Source: Pantoea septica
GTDB lineage: Bacteria > Pseudomonadota > Gammaproteobacteria > Enterobacterales > Enterobacteriaceae
Reading direction: 5' to 3'
Length of the DNA stretch: 64,000 nt
NCBI RefSeq assembly: GCF_002095575.1
Contig: NZ_MLJJ01000009.1
Location: 1-64,000, forward strand
Part shown: positions 47,724 through 56,234 of the stretch, in pieces
How positions within the stretch are numbered: the first letter of the stretch is position 1
Layout of the letters: each line of letters begins with the position of its first letter
Position numbers and translations under genes: made by a program
Notes under the pieces: generated by a model
What the model was told of the DNA's origin: nothing
The model's input: only the letters and a program-made list of their open reading frames with translations
Databases searched by the model: none

Positions 47724-49106
47724 TCAGTCAAAAAGCGCGGTCAGATAATCGTTGCTGAAGCGGCGCTGCGGATCCAGTTCGCGGCACAGCGCGCGGAAGT
47801 CGTCCCAGTGCGGATAGACGTCGCGCCAGACGTAGCGTCCGGCGTCGTAATATTTACCCCAGTGCGGGCGTCCGCCTTCTTCCGCCAGCAGCTTCTCTAC
47901 CTCAGTCAGAAAGTGCAGGCCATCCTGCGACAGCGAACCGTCGTCGGCGTAATAGACCACAAAGCCGAAGAAGCAGGTCGGCTCGCCGAAGGCCGGGCTG
48001 AGCCAGGCTTCCGATGCGCCGGTGCAGCGCAGGATAATCGGGTAATGCATATGCGGCCGGTCTGCGGCGTACCAGCGTTTGATTTTGCTGATAACGGCAG
48101 GGGTGCGGGAAAGGGGAACGCCGATTTCGACGTTAATCTGCGGTACCGCAATGCCGCGGCAGAAAAGTTGATAGATGTCGCCGGTAACGTCGGTAAAGTC
48201 GCGAAAGCGCGTCACGGTGCGGAACTGTTTCCCGCCTTTGCCGTGGATCTGCGTGTCGCGGTGCATCTGCTCCAGCGTCTGGTCGATAGTGCTGTTCAGG
48301 CTGTCGTCGCCCTGGTCGGCATGCTTTACCACCTCGCGGCCGTTAGCCTGCCACTCGGCAGTTTCCTGCGCGCTCGCTTCGTTCGCATTCCAGACGTGCA
48401 TCAGGTTATCGTCGACGAACCACCAGGCCTTGCTCAGCGCGTACTCGCTATTCCAGCGCAGCAGATCCTGCTCAAGATTGTCCGCTGACACCGCATTTTT
48501 ATGGCAGGTGTAAATACGGAAAGGCTGGGTGCGCAGCGTGACGGCGGTGACAATGCCGAGCGCGCCGAGCGTCACCTGCGCGGCGGGAAAGTCCGGCTCG
48601 CCGCGCGCGAACTCGCGCACCGAACCGTCGGCCAATACCATACGAATACGTAGCGCTTCGTCCGCCAGCGAGCTTTGATGCAGGCCCTGGCCGTGCGTGC
48701 CGGTCGCCATCGCGCCTGCCAGCTTTTGTACCGCAATTACGCCGGGCGAGGCGGCCAGCATGCGGTCCAGCGCGGTAAGCTGAATATAGAGATCGTTGAG
48801 CGTGGTGCCCGCGCCGACGGTGACGCTCTGCTCATCCTGCGCCAGCAGGCCGGAAAGGGCGCTGATATCCACCAGCAGGTCATCCTCTTCGACGTCCAGC
48901 ATGCGGCCCGGCGACAGGCGGCTGCCGACCACGCGCACGCGGCCATGGCTATCGCGCAGCAGCTGCTGTAATTCCGCCTCGCTGCGCGGTTGGTGTAACT
49001 GCTGGCGGCTGCCAACCCGGGCGTTTTGCGCCCAGTTCCATAGCGCGTCGTCTTCGGCGCTGAGTGTGGTGTTGCGTAGAGGATAACGATCGGCGTCTCT
49101 GCTCAC
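47724..49106 (-). CDS. FAD-linked aldonolactone oxidase-type dehydrogenase (VAO/ALO family)
   Basis: 460 residues from a GTG start with AGGA 8 bases upstream. The PP-loop FAD domain reads VRVVGSRLSPGRMLDVEEDDLLVDISALSGLL, VTVGAGTTLNDLY, GAMATGTHGQGLHQSSLADEAL and LGALGIVTAVTLRTQPF. The C-terminus (GGRPHWGKYYDAG, YPHWDDFRALCRELDPQRRFSNDYL) is the ALO domain tail typical of arabinono-1,4-lactone or gulonolactone oxidases. No signal peptide is seen. Substrate is probably an aldono-lactone or alditol; the neighbouring dehydrogenase fits that. Confidence 0.87.
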   Translation of the reverse strand: MSRDADRYPLRNTTLSAEDDALWNWAQNARVGSRQQLHQPRSEAELQQLLRDSHGRVRVVGSRLSPGRMLDVEEDDLLVDISALSGLLAQDEQSVTVGAGTTLNDLYIQLTALDRMLAASPGVIAVQKLAGAMATGTHGQGLHQSSLADEALRIRMVLADGSVREFARGEPDFPAAQVTLGALGIVTAVTLRTQPFRIYTCHKNAVSADNLEQDLLRWNSEYALSKAWWFVDDNLMHVWNANEASAQETAEWQANGREVVKHADQGDDSLNSTIDQTLEQMHRDTQIHGKGGKQFRTVTRFRDFTDVTGDIYQLFCRGIAVPQINVEIGVPLSRTPAVISKIKRWYAADRPHMHYPIILRCTGASEAWLSPAFGEPTCFFGFVVYYADDGSLSQDGLHFLTEVEKLLAEEGGRPHWGKYYDAGRYVWRDVYPHWDDFRALCRELDPQRRFSNDYLTALFD

Positions 49107-49179
49107 GACTGCGTTCCTGTGTTGAGATCGGTGAATGGGCGTCAGTTAAGCGTAGCCCATCACAGCGTTGTCGCTTCCC

Positions 49180-49821
49180 TTAACCAGTTTTACGGATGTA
49201 GCGCAGCGTCGCGGTTACCGCCAGCTGGCGATTGCGATGGACGCTCTCCTCTTCGCTGTTGTCGGGGCTGAAAATGGCGTTGAAGGTGTAGCGGTTAGAG
49301 ACGTGATGCACGCAGATACTGCTAATCAGGCGGTGCACGTCGATGGTTTCGACCTCGCGAATAAACACGCCCTGCTGCTGGCCGCGCGCCAGAATATCGT
49401 CCAGCACGTCGAGGGCGCTGCGGTTCAATGCCTTGATGCGCGGCGACTGCGAGATATAGCGGCCGCGCAGCAGGTTTTCGGTGCAGACCAGCCGAATAAA
49501 GTCGGGGTGAGAGGCATGGTAGTCGAAGCTGGCTTCCACTAGCTTGCTCATCGCCAGTTCCGGCTCCATCGCCGCCAGGTTCAGACCGATTTCATGCTGG
49601 CGGATCGCCTGATAGACCTGTTCCAGCACCTCGATATAGAGGTTCTCTTTGTTGCCGAAGTGATAAACCACCATGCGTTTGGTGGTTTGCGCGTTTTCGG
49701 CGATCTGCTCCAGACGCGCGCCCTGCATACCGAACTCGGCGAAGGTGGTCAGGGCGCCGGCGATAATGCGTTTTTTCAGCCCGACAGGGTCGTTTTTTCG
49801 TTTTGGTGTAGTGTCCGACAT
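49180..49821 (-). CDS. TetR-family transcriptional regulator
   Basis: 213 residues from ATG at 49821 (MSDTTPKRK). The HTH is VGLKKRIIAGALTTFAEFGMQGARLEQIAENAQTTKRMVVYHFGNKENLYIEVLEQVYQAI (about 13-70); YHFGNKENLY is the usual end of the TetR DNA-binding domain. The effector domain is distinct enough to leave the ligand open. It is divergent from the MetQNI-type importer across a 213-bp region with a palindrome, and sits upstream of the lactone oxidase on the same strand, so either could be its target. Confidence 0.88.
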   Translation of the reverse strand: MSDTTPKRKNDPVGLKKRIIAGALTTFAEFGMQGARLEQIAENAQTTKRMVVYHFGNKENLYIEVLEQVYQAIRQHEIGLNLAAMEPELAMSKLVEASFDYHASHPDFIRLVCTENLLRGRYISQSPRIKALNRSALDVLDDILARGQQQGVFIREVETIDVHRLISSICVHHVSNRYTFNAIFSPDNSEEESVHRNRQLAVTATLRYIRKTG

Positions 49822-49974
49822 AGCGCTCAGTAACAAAAAAAATCCAGCCTGTATGGTATCACAGCCCGTCGGATCGGTTTGGCGACGCGAGCGGCTGCCT
49901 GTTTATATTCAATTCAGGAATAGCATTCCCGTAAAAATCATAATGTGGATATAAGCAACTGCGTATACTGCGGC

Positions 49975-49995
49975 TAACCGTCGTTGCGGCGGTTA
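49975..49995. promoter_or_regulatory. Candidate operator between tetR and metQ-like genes
   Basis: TAACCG-N9-CGGTTA lies 40 bp upstream of the metQ-like start in the divergent promoter region. It could be a site for the divergent TetR protein. No MetJ-box array (repeats of AGACGTCT) is visible here. Confidence 0.45.
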
Positions 49996-50034
49996 ACTTT
50001 GACTCCCGCGATTATAACTTTCAGGAAACACCTT

Positions 50035-50865
50035 ATGCACACTTACGCGGCACAGGCTAAAAATAAATTTTTTACTCTTACCACGGCGGCGCTGCTGCTG
50101 GCGGGCGCGGCGCTGGCGCCGATTTCAGCGGCCTGGGCCGCCGACAAAACCTCAATCAAGGTCGGCATTATGAGCGGCGAAGATGAGGATGTCTGGCGAG
50201 AAGTGGCGAAGCAGGCAGCGGCAAAAGGGCTAACGGTAAAAACCGTGGTATTCAACGACTATAACCAGCCGAACGAGGCGCTGCAGAACGGCGAGGTCGA
50301 TGCGAACGCCTTCCAGCATCAGCCCTTCCTCAACAATCAGATTAAGGTTAACCACTACGATATCGTGCGCGTCGGCGATACCGCCGTCTGGCCGATCGGC
50401 CTCTACTCGAAAAAGGTCAAATCCGCAGCCGATCTGAAAGAGGGCGCAGTCATCGGCGTGCCGAACGATCCCTCCAACGAGGCGCGCGGCCTGGTGCTGC
50501 TTGAGCAGCAGGGCGTGATCAAACTGCGCGCAGGCGCAGGTATTGCCGCCACCACGGCCGATATCACCGACAACCCGCGCCACGTTCAGATCAAAGAGCT
50601 GGACGCCGGCATTATCGGCCGTTCGGTGCCCGATCTCGACGCGGCGGTGGTGAATACCGACTGGGCGCTGAAAAGCGGCCTGACCAAAGCAGACCGCATT
50701 GCGCAGGAGCCGGTGAAAGATAATCCCTACAACAACTTTATCGCGGTGAAAAAAGAGAGCGTCGACGCGCCCTGGGTAAAAACCCTGGTCGCCTCCTACC
50801 AGAACGACGCGGTTAAGAAAGTGTTTGATCAGGTCTACAAAGGCACCGGCCTGACCGCCTGGTAA
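50035..50865 (+). CDS. NlpA/MetQ-family ABC substrate-binding protein, without lipobox
   Basis: 276 residues from ATG at 50035 with AGGA upstream. A signal peptide (MHTYAAQAKNKFFTLTTAALLLAGAALAPISAAWA) ends in A-W-A with no cysteine, so this is a soluble periplasmic protein rather than the usual lipoprotein. The body has VGIMSGEDEDVWREVAKQAAAKGLTVKTVVFNDYNQPNEALQNGEVDANAFQHQPFLNNQ and LKEGAVIGVPNDPSNEARGLVLLEQQGVIKL, classic NlpA-family. It is first in a three-gene importer operon, 11 bp before metN. Ligand may be methionine or another amino acid or organosulphur compound. Confidence 0.87.
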   Translation: MHTYAAQAKNKFFTLTTAALLLAGAALAPISAAWAADKTSIKVGIMSGEDEDVWREVAKQAAAKGLTVKTVVFNDYNQPNEALQNGEVDANAFQHQPFLNNQIKVNHYDIVRVGDTAVWPIGLYSKKVKSAADLKEGAVIGVPNDPSNEARGLVLLEQQGVIKLRAGAGIAATTADITDNPRHVQIKELDAGIIGRSVPDLDAAVVNTDWALKSGLTKADRIAQEPVKDNPYNNFIAVKKESVDAPWVKTLVASYQNDAVKKVFDQVYKGTGLTAW

Positions 50866-50876
50866 GGATAGCGAGC

Positions 50877-51995
50877 ATGACGGTATTTTCAGAGGCAGTG
50901 GCTCCGCTCAGCGCGGTAGCGCGCGGCGTGGCCGAGCGGGCGGAGGAGATTGCCGCAAGCGGCGATAGCGTGGTGCGCCTGCAAAACGTGTCGCGCCGCT
51001 TCGGCGCGACCCAGGCGCTAAAGGGGGTATCGCTCAGGGTGCGCAAGAGCGAGATCCTCGGCATTATCGGCCGCAGCGGCGCGGGTAAATCGACGCTGAT
51101 CCGCTGCCTGAACGGGCTGGAGCAGCCTGACGAGGGCGAAATTGAGATTGAGGGGCAGCGGATTACCGGCCTGTCGGAGAAGCAGCTGCAAAAAGTCCGC
51201 AGCCGCGTCGGCATGGTGTTCCAGCACTTCAACCTGCTGTCGGCGAAAACCGTGGCGCAGAACGTGGCGCTGCCGCTGAAGATTGCCGGCATGGCGAAAG
51301 CCCAGCGCGCCCGGCGCGTCGCGGAGCTGCTGGATCTGGTGGGGCTGTCTGACAAGGCGCAGCACTACCCGGCGGCGCTCTCGGGCGGCCAGAAGCAGCG
51401 CGTCGGCATCGCCCGCGCGCTGGCGGCCAGCCCGGCGCTGCTGCTGTGCGACGAGGCGACCTCGGCGCTCGATCCGGAAACCACTCGTTCGATCCTCGCG
51501 CTGCTGAAGTCGCTGAATCAGCGGCTCGGCATCACCATTTTGCTGATTACCCATGAGATGGAGGTGATTAAGTCAGTGGCGCATCGCGTGGCGGTCATCG
51601 ACGCCGGCGAGATAATCGAGCAGGGGCCGGTATGGCAGGTGTTCGCGCATCCGCAGGCGCAGCTGACGCGCACGCTGCTGCGCGGGCTGCTGCCGCAGCT
51701 GCCCGACAGCATCGCCGCGCGCCTGAGCCAGCAAAAACAGGGCGAGGCGATCTACCACGTGCACTTCGCCGGGCAGGAGGCGCAGGGCGAGCTGCTGACG
51801 CGTTTCGCCTGCGCCTTGCCAGGCGCGTTTCGCCTGATTCAGGGCGGCGTCGACCATATTCAGCACTACGCGGTGGTGCGCTTCTTTATTGCCATTCCGG
51901 CCAGCAACAGCGCGGATGAGCAACGGGTTCTCGCCTGGCTGCAGCAGCAGCAGGCTCAGGTAGAAAGGGTGGGTTATGTCGCCAGTAATGATTGA
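50877..51995 (+). CDS. MetN-type methionine-family ABC importer ATPase
   Basis: 372 residues. ABC motifs are Walker A GRSGAGKST (about 64-72), signature LSGGQKQRVGIARAL, Walker B LLLCDEATSALDPET and the switch histidine LLITHEME. A C-terminal NIL regulatory domain (from about 290, IYHVHFAGQEAQGELLTRFA to the end) marks the MetN subgroup. The first 30 residues before VVRLQNVSRRFGATQAL are an extension absent from standard MetN. The stop overlaps the permease start by 20 nt. Confidence 0.9.
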   Translation: MTVFSEAVAPLSAVARGVAERAEEIAASGDSVVRLQNVSRRFGATQALKGVSLRVRKSEILGIIGRSGAGKSTLIRCLNGLEQPDEGEIEIEGQRITGLSEKQLQKVRSRVGMVFQHFNLLSAKTVAQNVALPLKIAGMAKAQRARRVAELLDLVGLSDKAQHYPAALSGGQKQRVGIARALAASPALLLCDEATSALDPETTRSILALLKSLNQRLGITILLITHEMEVIKSVAHRVAVIDAGEIIEQGPVWQVFAHPQAQLTRTLLRGLLPQLPDSIAARLSQQKQGEAIYHVHFAGQEAQGELLTRFACALPGAFRLIQGGVDHIQHYAVVRFFIAIPASNSADEQRVLAWLQQQQAQVERVGYVASND

Positions 51996-52632
51996 TCTGC
52001 TGCTTAACGCGCTGTGGGAGACCCTGATCATGACGGCGATCTCCGGGCTCTTTTCGCTGCTCGCCGGGCTGCCGCTCGGCCTGATTCTGGTGATGACCAG
52101 CCCGGGCGGCATCGCCGAACATCGAGGCGTCAACCGCGTGCTCGGCCTCATTATCAACGGTTTTCGCTCGCTGCCCTTTATTATTCTGCTGGTGGCGCTG
52201 ATCCCTTTTACACGCTTTCTGGTCGGCACCTCCCTTGGCACCTGGGCGGCTATCGTGCCGCTATCCATTACCGCCACGCCCTATTTTGCGCGTGTGGCGG
52301 AGGTGTCGCTGCGCGACGTCGATCGCGGGTTGATCGACGCGGTGCGCGCTATGGGCGCCAGCAAGCTGCGCATCGTCTGGGAGGTGCTGATCCCCGAAGC
52401 GCTGCCGGGCATTCTGGCCGGTTTCGTGGTGACGCTGGTGGCGCTGATCGGCGCGTCGGCGATGGCGGGCGCGATTGGCGCGGGCGGGCTGGGCGACCTG
52501 GCGATTCGCTACGGCTATCAGCGCTTCGATACCGCGGTGATGGTGGCGGTGATCGCGGTGCTGATCGTGCTGGTGTGCGGCATTCAGTGGCTGGGCGACC
52601 GGCTGGTGGCGCGCATCGACAAACGGCGCTAG
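51976..52632 (+). CDS. MetI-type ABC importer permease
   Basis: 218 residues with five membrane segments. It has LLLNALWETLIMTAISGLFSLLAGLPLGLILVMTSPGGI, NGFRSLPFIILLVALIPFTR, and the EAA coupling loop ALIDAVRAMGASKLRIVWEVLIPEALPGILAG-type sequence at about 119-150, then GAIGAGGLGDLAIRYGYQRFDTAVM. It closes the metQ-metN-metI type operon. Length matches MetI (217). Confidence 0.9.
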   Translation: MSPVMIDLLLNALWETLIMTAISGLFSLLAGLPLGLILVMTSPGGIAEHRGVNRVLGLIINGFRSLPFIILLVALIPFTRFLVGTSLGTWAAIVPLSITATPYFARVAEVSLRDVDRGLIDAVRAMGASKLRIVWEVLIPEALPGILAGFVVTLVALIGASAMAGAIGAGGLGDLAIRYGYQRFDTAVMVAVIAVLIVLVCGIQWLGDRLVARIDKRR

Positions 52633-53156
52633 CGCGCTTGTGCTTTTTCCCGTAAGGGAAGCGCGTCAGCATGAAACTGTGGCTACCTATATCTTTCCGC
52701 CGTTTATCTGAACGGCGGCCCTGTCTTGCTCTTACCCTCCGTTCCCCTGGTGCTTTTGCGGCCCTGATCGCTATACATCGCATAGTTACAGCGCTGAGCA
52801 GTGAAAACCTGAATGCGCCTTCATGTTAGCTTAAAAGAGGTATGGCTCTCTTTTTTCGTTACAACATACTTTTAGCGGTGCGCTAAATCCGCTCAGGCAC
52901 TGTGCGACGAAATAAGCCGATCAGTTGCATTGCCCCCCGGCTTAACACGCGAAAAGAGAGGCTATCAAACAAGGATGGCATAGAGCACGGTTAAGCCGCT
53001 AAAGGAATTCTGCCCGCCAACCCAGGCAAAAATTGATATGGAGCTAAAGAGGATTCGCGCAGGGACGGGTCTGTTTAGACTTCATGCTTCGCATTACGCA
53101 GGCGATCAGTTTAATCGTATCCTGTGTCTGATTCTGTTGAGGCACATCTAAAAAAC
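52633..53156. other. Non-coding stretch after the importer operon
   Basis: No convincing gene is seen in these 524 bp. It contains a CCGCCGTT/AACGGCGG hairpin (52697-52718), a weak AAAAGAG/CTCTTTT stem followed by T residues (52833-52856), and otherwise mixed sequence of lower GC. It may hold decayed DNA at the right edge of the tRNA-bounded segment. Confidence 0.5.
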
Positions 53157-53194
53157 CAAAAGCCCGCTCAGGTTTCCCTGAGCGGGCTTTTTAA
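53157..53194. terminator. Terminator of the second tRNA-Asn gene, bidirectional type
   Basis: The stem AGCCCGCTCAGG (53161-53172), loop TTTC and CCTGAGCGGGCT (53177-53188) is the same as at 45273-45300. A-rich left flank and T-rich right flank give U tails for both strands. Confidence 0.9.
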
Positions 53195-53197
53195 ATT

Positions 53198-53273
53198 TGG
53201 CTCCTCTGACTGGACTCGAACCAGTGACATACGGATTAACAGTCCGCCGTTCTACCGACTGAACTACAGAGGA
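53198..53273 (-). tRNA. tRNA-Asn (anticodon GTT), second copy
   Basis: The 76-nt sequence is identical to the copy at 45311-45386, with anticodon GTT in CGGACTGTTAATCCG, the T-arm GGTTCGAGTCC and encoded CCA. Both copies lie on the minus strand in the same orientation, 7.9 kb apart, with matching downstream terminators and similar upstream GAACGGGGCG-ATATTA sequence. Confidence 0.98.
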
Positions 53274-53779
53274 ATTGTTGGAACGGGGCGAATATTAGCG
53301 ACGTCGTTCCGGCTTGTCAAAGCACGATTTCACTTTTCCCAACTAAACGCTCGCAAAAGCAGCGGTTTGCCGCTTTTTCATCAGATTCGGCGAGATTTCA
53401 AACTGCCGACAGGATCTCACTTTAAACGCATTTCCCGGCAGATGTTAGATGCGTGTCAAAGTTTTGTTATTTGCCGATGTTAAAACAACTGTTTCAGTGC
53501 TTTTATGATAAAAATTTCAAAACCGATATTAATGGAACAAATAAACTGCTTATTATCACCAGCGGAATCACTCCGTAAAAATGGAACGAGATTTTAAAAT
53601 TATTCCCTGTATAAACAACTGATTGTAAAAAGGAGGAGTTGGTCACAAAAAAGCGCGATGCCCAGCACTCACCTCTGTAAGCAGACCTGAAACCGCCAGC
53701 AACGTTGAGTGAATGTAAAAGATATTTTTCATTCGCGGTATCAGCGGCGTCGGCAAGTTAACGACAATAAGGGTTACTC
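53274..53779. other. Long AT-rich intergenic/promoter region before the sugar ABC operon
   Basis: These 506 bp carry the tRNA promoter on the left and, on the right, the promoter region of the RbsB-type operon. No gene is supported. A GGAGGAG purine block (53630-53637) has no good frame after it. CACTCA and TGAGTG (around 53668 and 53705) form a distant inverted pair that could be a regulator site, with low confidence. Confidence 0.4.
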
Positions 53780-54703
53780 ATGAACATCAAAAAAACACTC
53801 GCTGTCACGCTGTTAGCCTGCATGTTGCCTGCCGCCGCGATGGCGAAAGATCTCTCCGTCGGCGTATCAATGGCGCTGTTCGATGACAATTTCCTCACCA
53901 TTCTGCGTACTGCGATGCAAAAAGAGATGCAGAAAGAGGGCGTTAAAGGGCAGCTGGAAGACGCCAAAGGGGATGTCTCGCAGCAGCTGCAGCAGGTGCA
54001 GAACTTTATCGGGCAGGGCGTCGACGCCATCATCGTCAACCCGGTAGATACCAACGCCGTCACACCCATCATGGATCAGGCTACCAAAGCCGGCATTCCG
54101 CTGATCTTCGTGAACCGTCGTCCCCAGGCGGAGCTGACCGACAAAATGGCCTATGTGGGATCGGACTCCGAACTGGCGGGCCGTCTGCAGATGGAGGCGC
54201 TGGCTAAGGCGCTGAACGGCAAAGGCAACGTCGCCATTCTGATGGGCGATCTCGCGAATGAATCGACGCGCGACCGCACCAAAGGCGTCGAAGCGGTGGT
54301 CGCTAAATATCCAGGCATCAAAGTGGTACAGAAGCAGACCGCCAAATTTATGCGTAACGACGCGGTGGACGTAGTAAGCAACTGGCTGACCGCAGGTGAC
54401 GATATCCAGGCCATCGCCTCCAACAACGACGAAATGGCGATCGGCGCGCTGCAGGCGCTGGGCAAAAACCCCAACCATATCCTGATCGCCGGCGTGGACG
54501 GCACTCCTGACGCGATGCAAATGCTGAAGAACGGCAAGATGGTCGCGACGGTATTCCAGGATGCGCGCGGGCAGGGCGAAGGCGCGGTGCAGGCGGCCGT
54601 TAAGCTGGCCAGGGGCGAAAAAGTGCAGAAGATCATCGATATCCCTTATCAGCTGATCACCAAAGACAATATGCAGCAGTTCGTTAACCGTAATCAGAAA
54701 TAA
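53780..54703 (+). CDS. RbsB-type periplasmic sugar-binding protein
   Basis: 307 residues with a signal peptide cleaved after MLPAAAMA (about residue 22). The mature protein has the family 4 sugar-binding plan: LSVGVSMALFDDNFLTILRTAM, GDVSQQLQQVQNFIGQGVDAIIVNPVDTNAV, AGIPLIFVNRR, YVGSDSELAGRLQMEAL and ASNNDEMAIGALQALG plus GVDGTPDAMQMLKNGKMVATVFQD. The N-R-R at about 113-115 and the later aspartates are ligand-contact positions. It feeds the ATPase and permease genes that follow. Ribose, another pentose or inositol are possible ligands. Confidence 0.88.
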   Translation: MNIKKTLAVTLLACMLPAAAMAKDLSVGVSMALFDDNFLTILRTAMQKEMQKEGVKGQLEDAKGDVSQQLQQVQNFIGQGVDAIIVNPVDTNAVTPIMDQATKAGIPLIFVNRRPQAELTDKMAYVGSDSELAGRLQMEALAKALNGKGNVAILMGDLANESTRDRTKGVEAVVAKYPGIKVVQKQTAKFMRNDAVDVVSNWLTAGDDIQAIASNNDEMAIGALQALGKNPNHILIAGVDGTPDAMQMLKNGKMVATVFQDARGQGEGAVQAAVKLARGEKVQKIIDIPYQLITKDNMQQFVNRNQK

Positions 54704-54735
54704 CCGATCCCGACTCAGCCGTACGGAGGTGATGT

Positions 54736-56220
54736 ATGACCGCTTTTGCGCTTGAAGCCGAAGGCATCAGCAAGTTCTTTCCCGGTGTGAAGGCACTCGA
54801 TAACGTTTCGCTGCGCGTGCGTCCGGGATCGGTTCATGCCTTGATGGGCGAAAATGGCGCGGGCAAATCCACTTTAATGAAGTGCCTGATCGGGATGTAC
54901 CGTCCCGATCGGGGCACCATCCGCATTAAAGGGGAGCCGGTGCAGTTTCAGGACACCATGGACGCCTTGCGTTCCGGCATTTCCATGATCCACCAGGAGC
55001 TTAATCTGGTGCCCTACATGACCGTCGCCGAGAATATCTGGCTGGGACGGGAGCCGATGAAGTACGGCTTTGTCGATCACGGCAAGCTTAACCAGCAGAC
55101 GCAGACGCTGCTCAACCAGCTTAATATTCGCCTCAAGGCTGACCGGTTGGTAGGCGACTTAAGTATCGCCGCGCAGCAGATGGTGGAGATCGCCAAAGCG
55201 GTCTCCTGGAACGCTGACATCGTGATTATGGATGAGCCGACCTCCGCCCTGACCGAAAGCGAAGTGGCGCACCTTTTCACGATCATCCGCGACCTGCGCG
55301 CGCAGGGCAAAGCCATCATCTATATCAGCCACAAAATGGACGAAATTTTCGCCATTACCGATGAGATCAGCATTTTCCGCGACGGCAGCTGGGTGGGCAG
55401 CAACCACACCGCGCAGTTTACCCGCCAGTCGCTGATCACTCAGATGGTGGGACGCGAACTGACCCAGCTCTTTCCCAAATTCAACAACGCCATCGGCGAA
55501 GAGGTGCTGACGGTACGCGGCCTGACCAGTAAAGATCGTTTCCATGACGTCAGCTTCAGCCTGCGGCGCGGCGAAATTCTCGGCGTCGCCGGCCTGGTCG
55601 GCGCCGGCCGCAGCGAAGTGATGGAGAGTTTGTTCGGCATGGAGAGCATTGACAGCGGCGAGGTGCTGATCGACGGCGTGGCGGTCACTATCGATTCGCC
55701 TTCAGCGGCGATTGAAAAGGGCATGGCGTTTTTAACCGAGGATCGCAAAAAGTCGGGGCTATTTCTCGTGCTGTCGGTGATGGAGAACATGAGCATCGTC
55801 AACATGCCCGAGTACAGCGGCAAGAGCGGCTTCGTCAGCCACGTCAAGATGGCGCAGGACTGCATGGAGCAGATTCGGCGGCTCAATATCAAAACGCCGA
55901 CCATGGATCAGATCATCAACAACCTGAGCGGCGGCAACCAGCAGAAGGTGCTGATTGCCCGCTGGCTGCTGGCGCAGCCCAAAATCCTTATCCTCGACGA
56001 GCCGACGCGCGGTATCGACGTCGGCGCGAAAGCGGAAATCTACCGTCTGATCTCTGAGCTGGCCAACCGCGGCGTGGCCATCATCATGGTGTCGTCGGAA
56101 CTGCCGGAAATTCTCGGCATGAGCGACCGCGTGATGGTGATGCATCAGGGGCGGATTACCGGCATCCTCGATAAAGAAGAGGCCGATCAGGAAACCATTT
56201 TGTCGCTGGCATCCGAGTGA
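54736..56220 (+). CDS. RbsA/MglA-type sugar ABC importer ATPase (two ABC domains)
   Basis: 494 residues; GGAGGTGAT precedes the ATG. The first ABC domain has Walker A GENGAGKST (about 36-44) and Walker B VIMDEPTSALTESE. The second has the usual degenerate Walker A GLVGAGRSEVMESLFG, signature LSGGNQQKVLIARWL and Walker B LILDEPTRGIDVGAKAEIYRL. The layout is that of carbohydrate uptake transporter 2 ATPases. It lies 32 bp after the binding-protein gene and its stop overlaps or nearly touches the permease start. Confidence 0.92.
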   Translation: MTAFALEAEGISKFFPGVKALDNVSLRVRPGSVHALMGENGAGKSTLMKCLIGMYRPDRGTIRIKGEPVQFQDTMDALRSGISMIHQELNLVPYMTVAENIWLGREPMKYGFVDHGKLNQQTQTLLNQLNIRLKADRLVGDLSIAAQQMVEIAKAVSWNADIVIMDEPTSALTESEVAHLFTIIRDLRAQGKAIIYISHKMDEIFAITDEISIFRDGSWVGSNHTAQFTRQSLITQMVGRELTQLFPKFNNAIGEEVLTVRGLTSKDRFHDVSFSLRRGEILGVAGLVGAGRSEVMESLFGMESIDSGEVLIDGVAVTIDSPSAAIEKGMAFLTEDRKKSGLFLVLSVMENMSIVNMPEYSGKSGFVSHVKMAQDCMEQIRRLNIKTPTMDQIINNLSGGNQQKVLIARWLLAQPKILILDEPTRGIDVGAKAEIYRLISELANRGVAIIMVSSELPEILGMSDRVMVMHQGRITGILDKEEADQETILSLASE

Positions 56221-56234
56221 GGCGCGAGACACCT

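Noticed and set aside
53124..53483. Plus-strand frame of 119 codons across the second tRNA-Asn
   Set aside because: It runs through the terminator and the complement of the tRNA gene; the tRNA explains the sequence.
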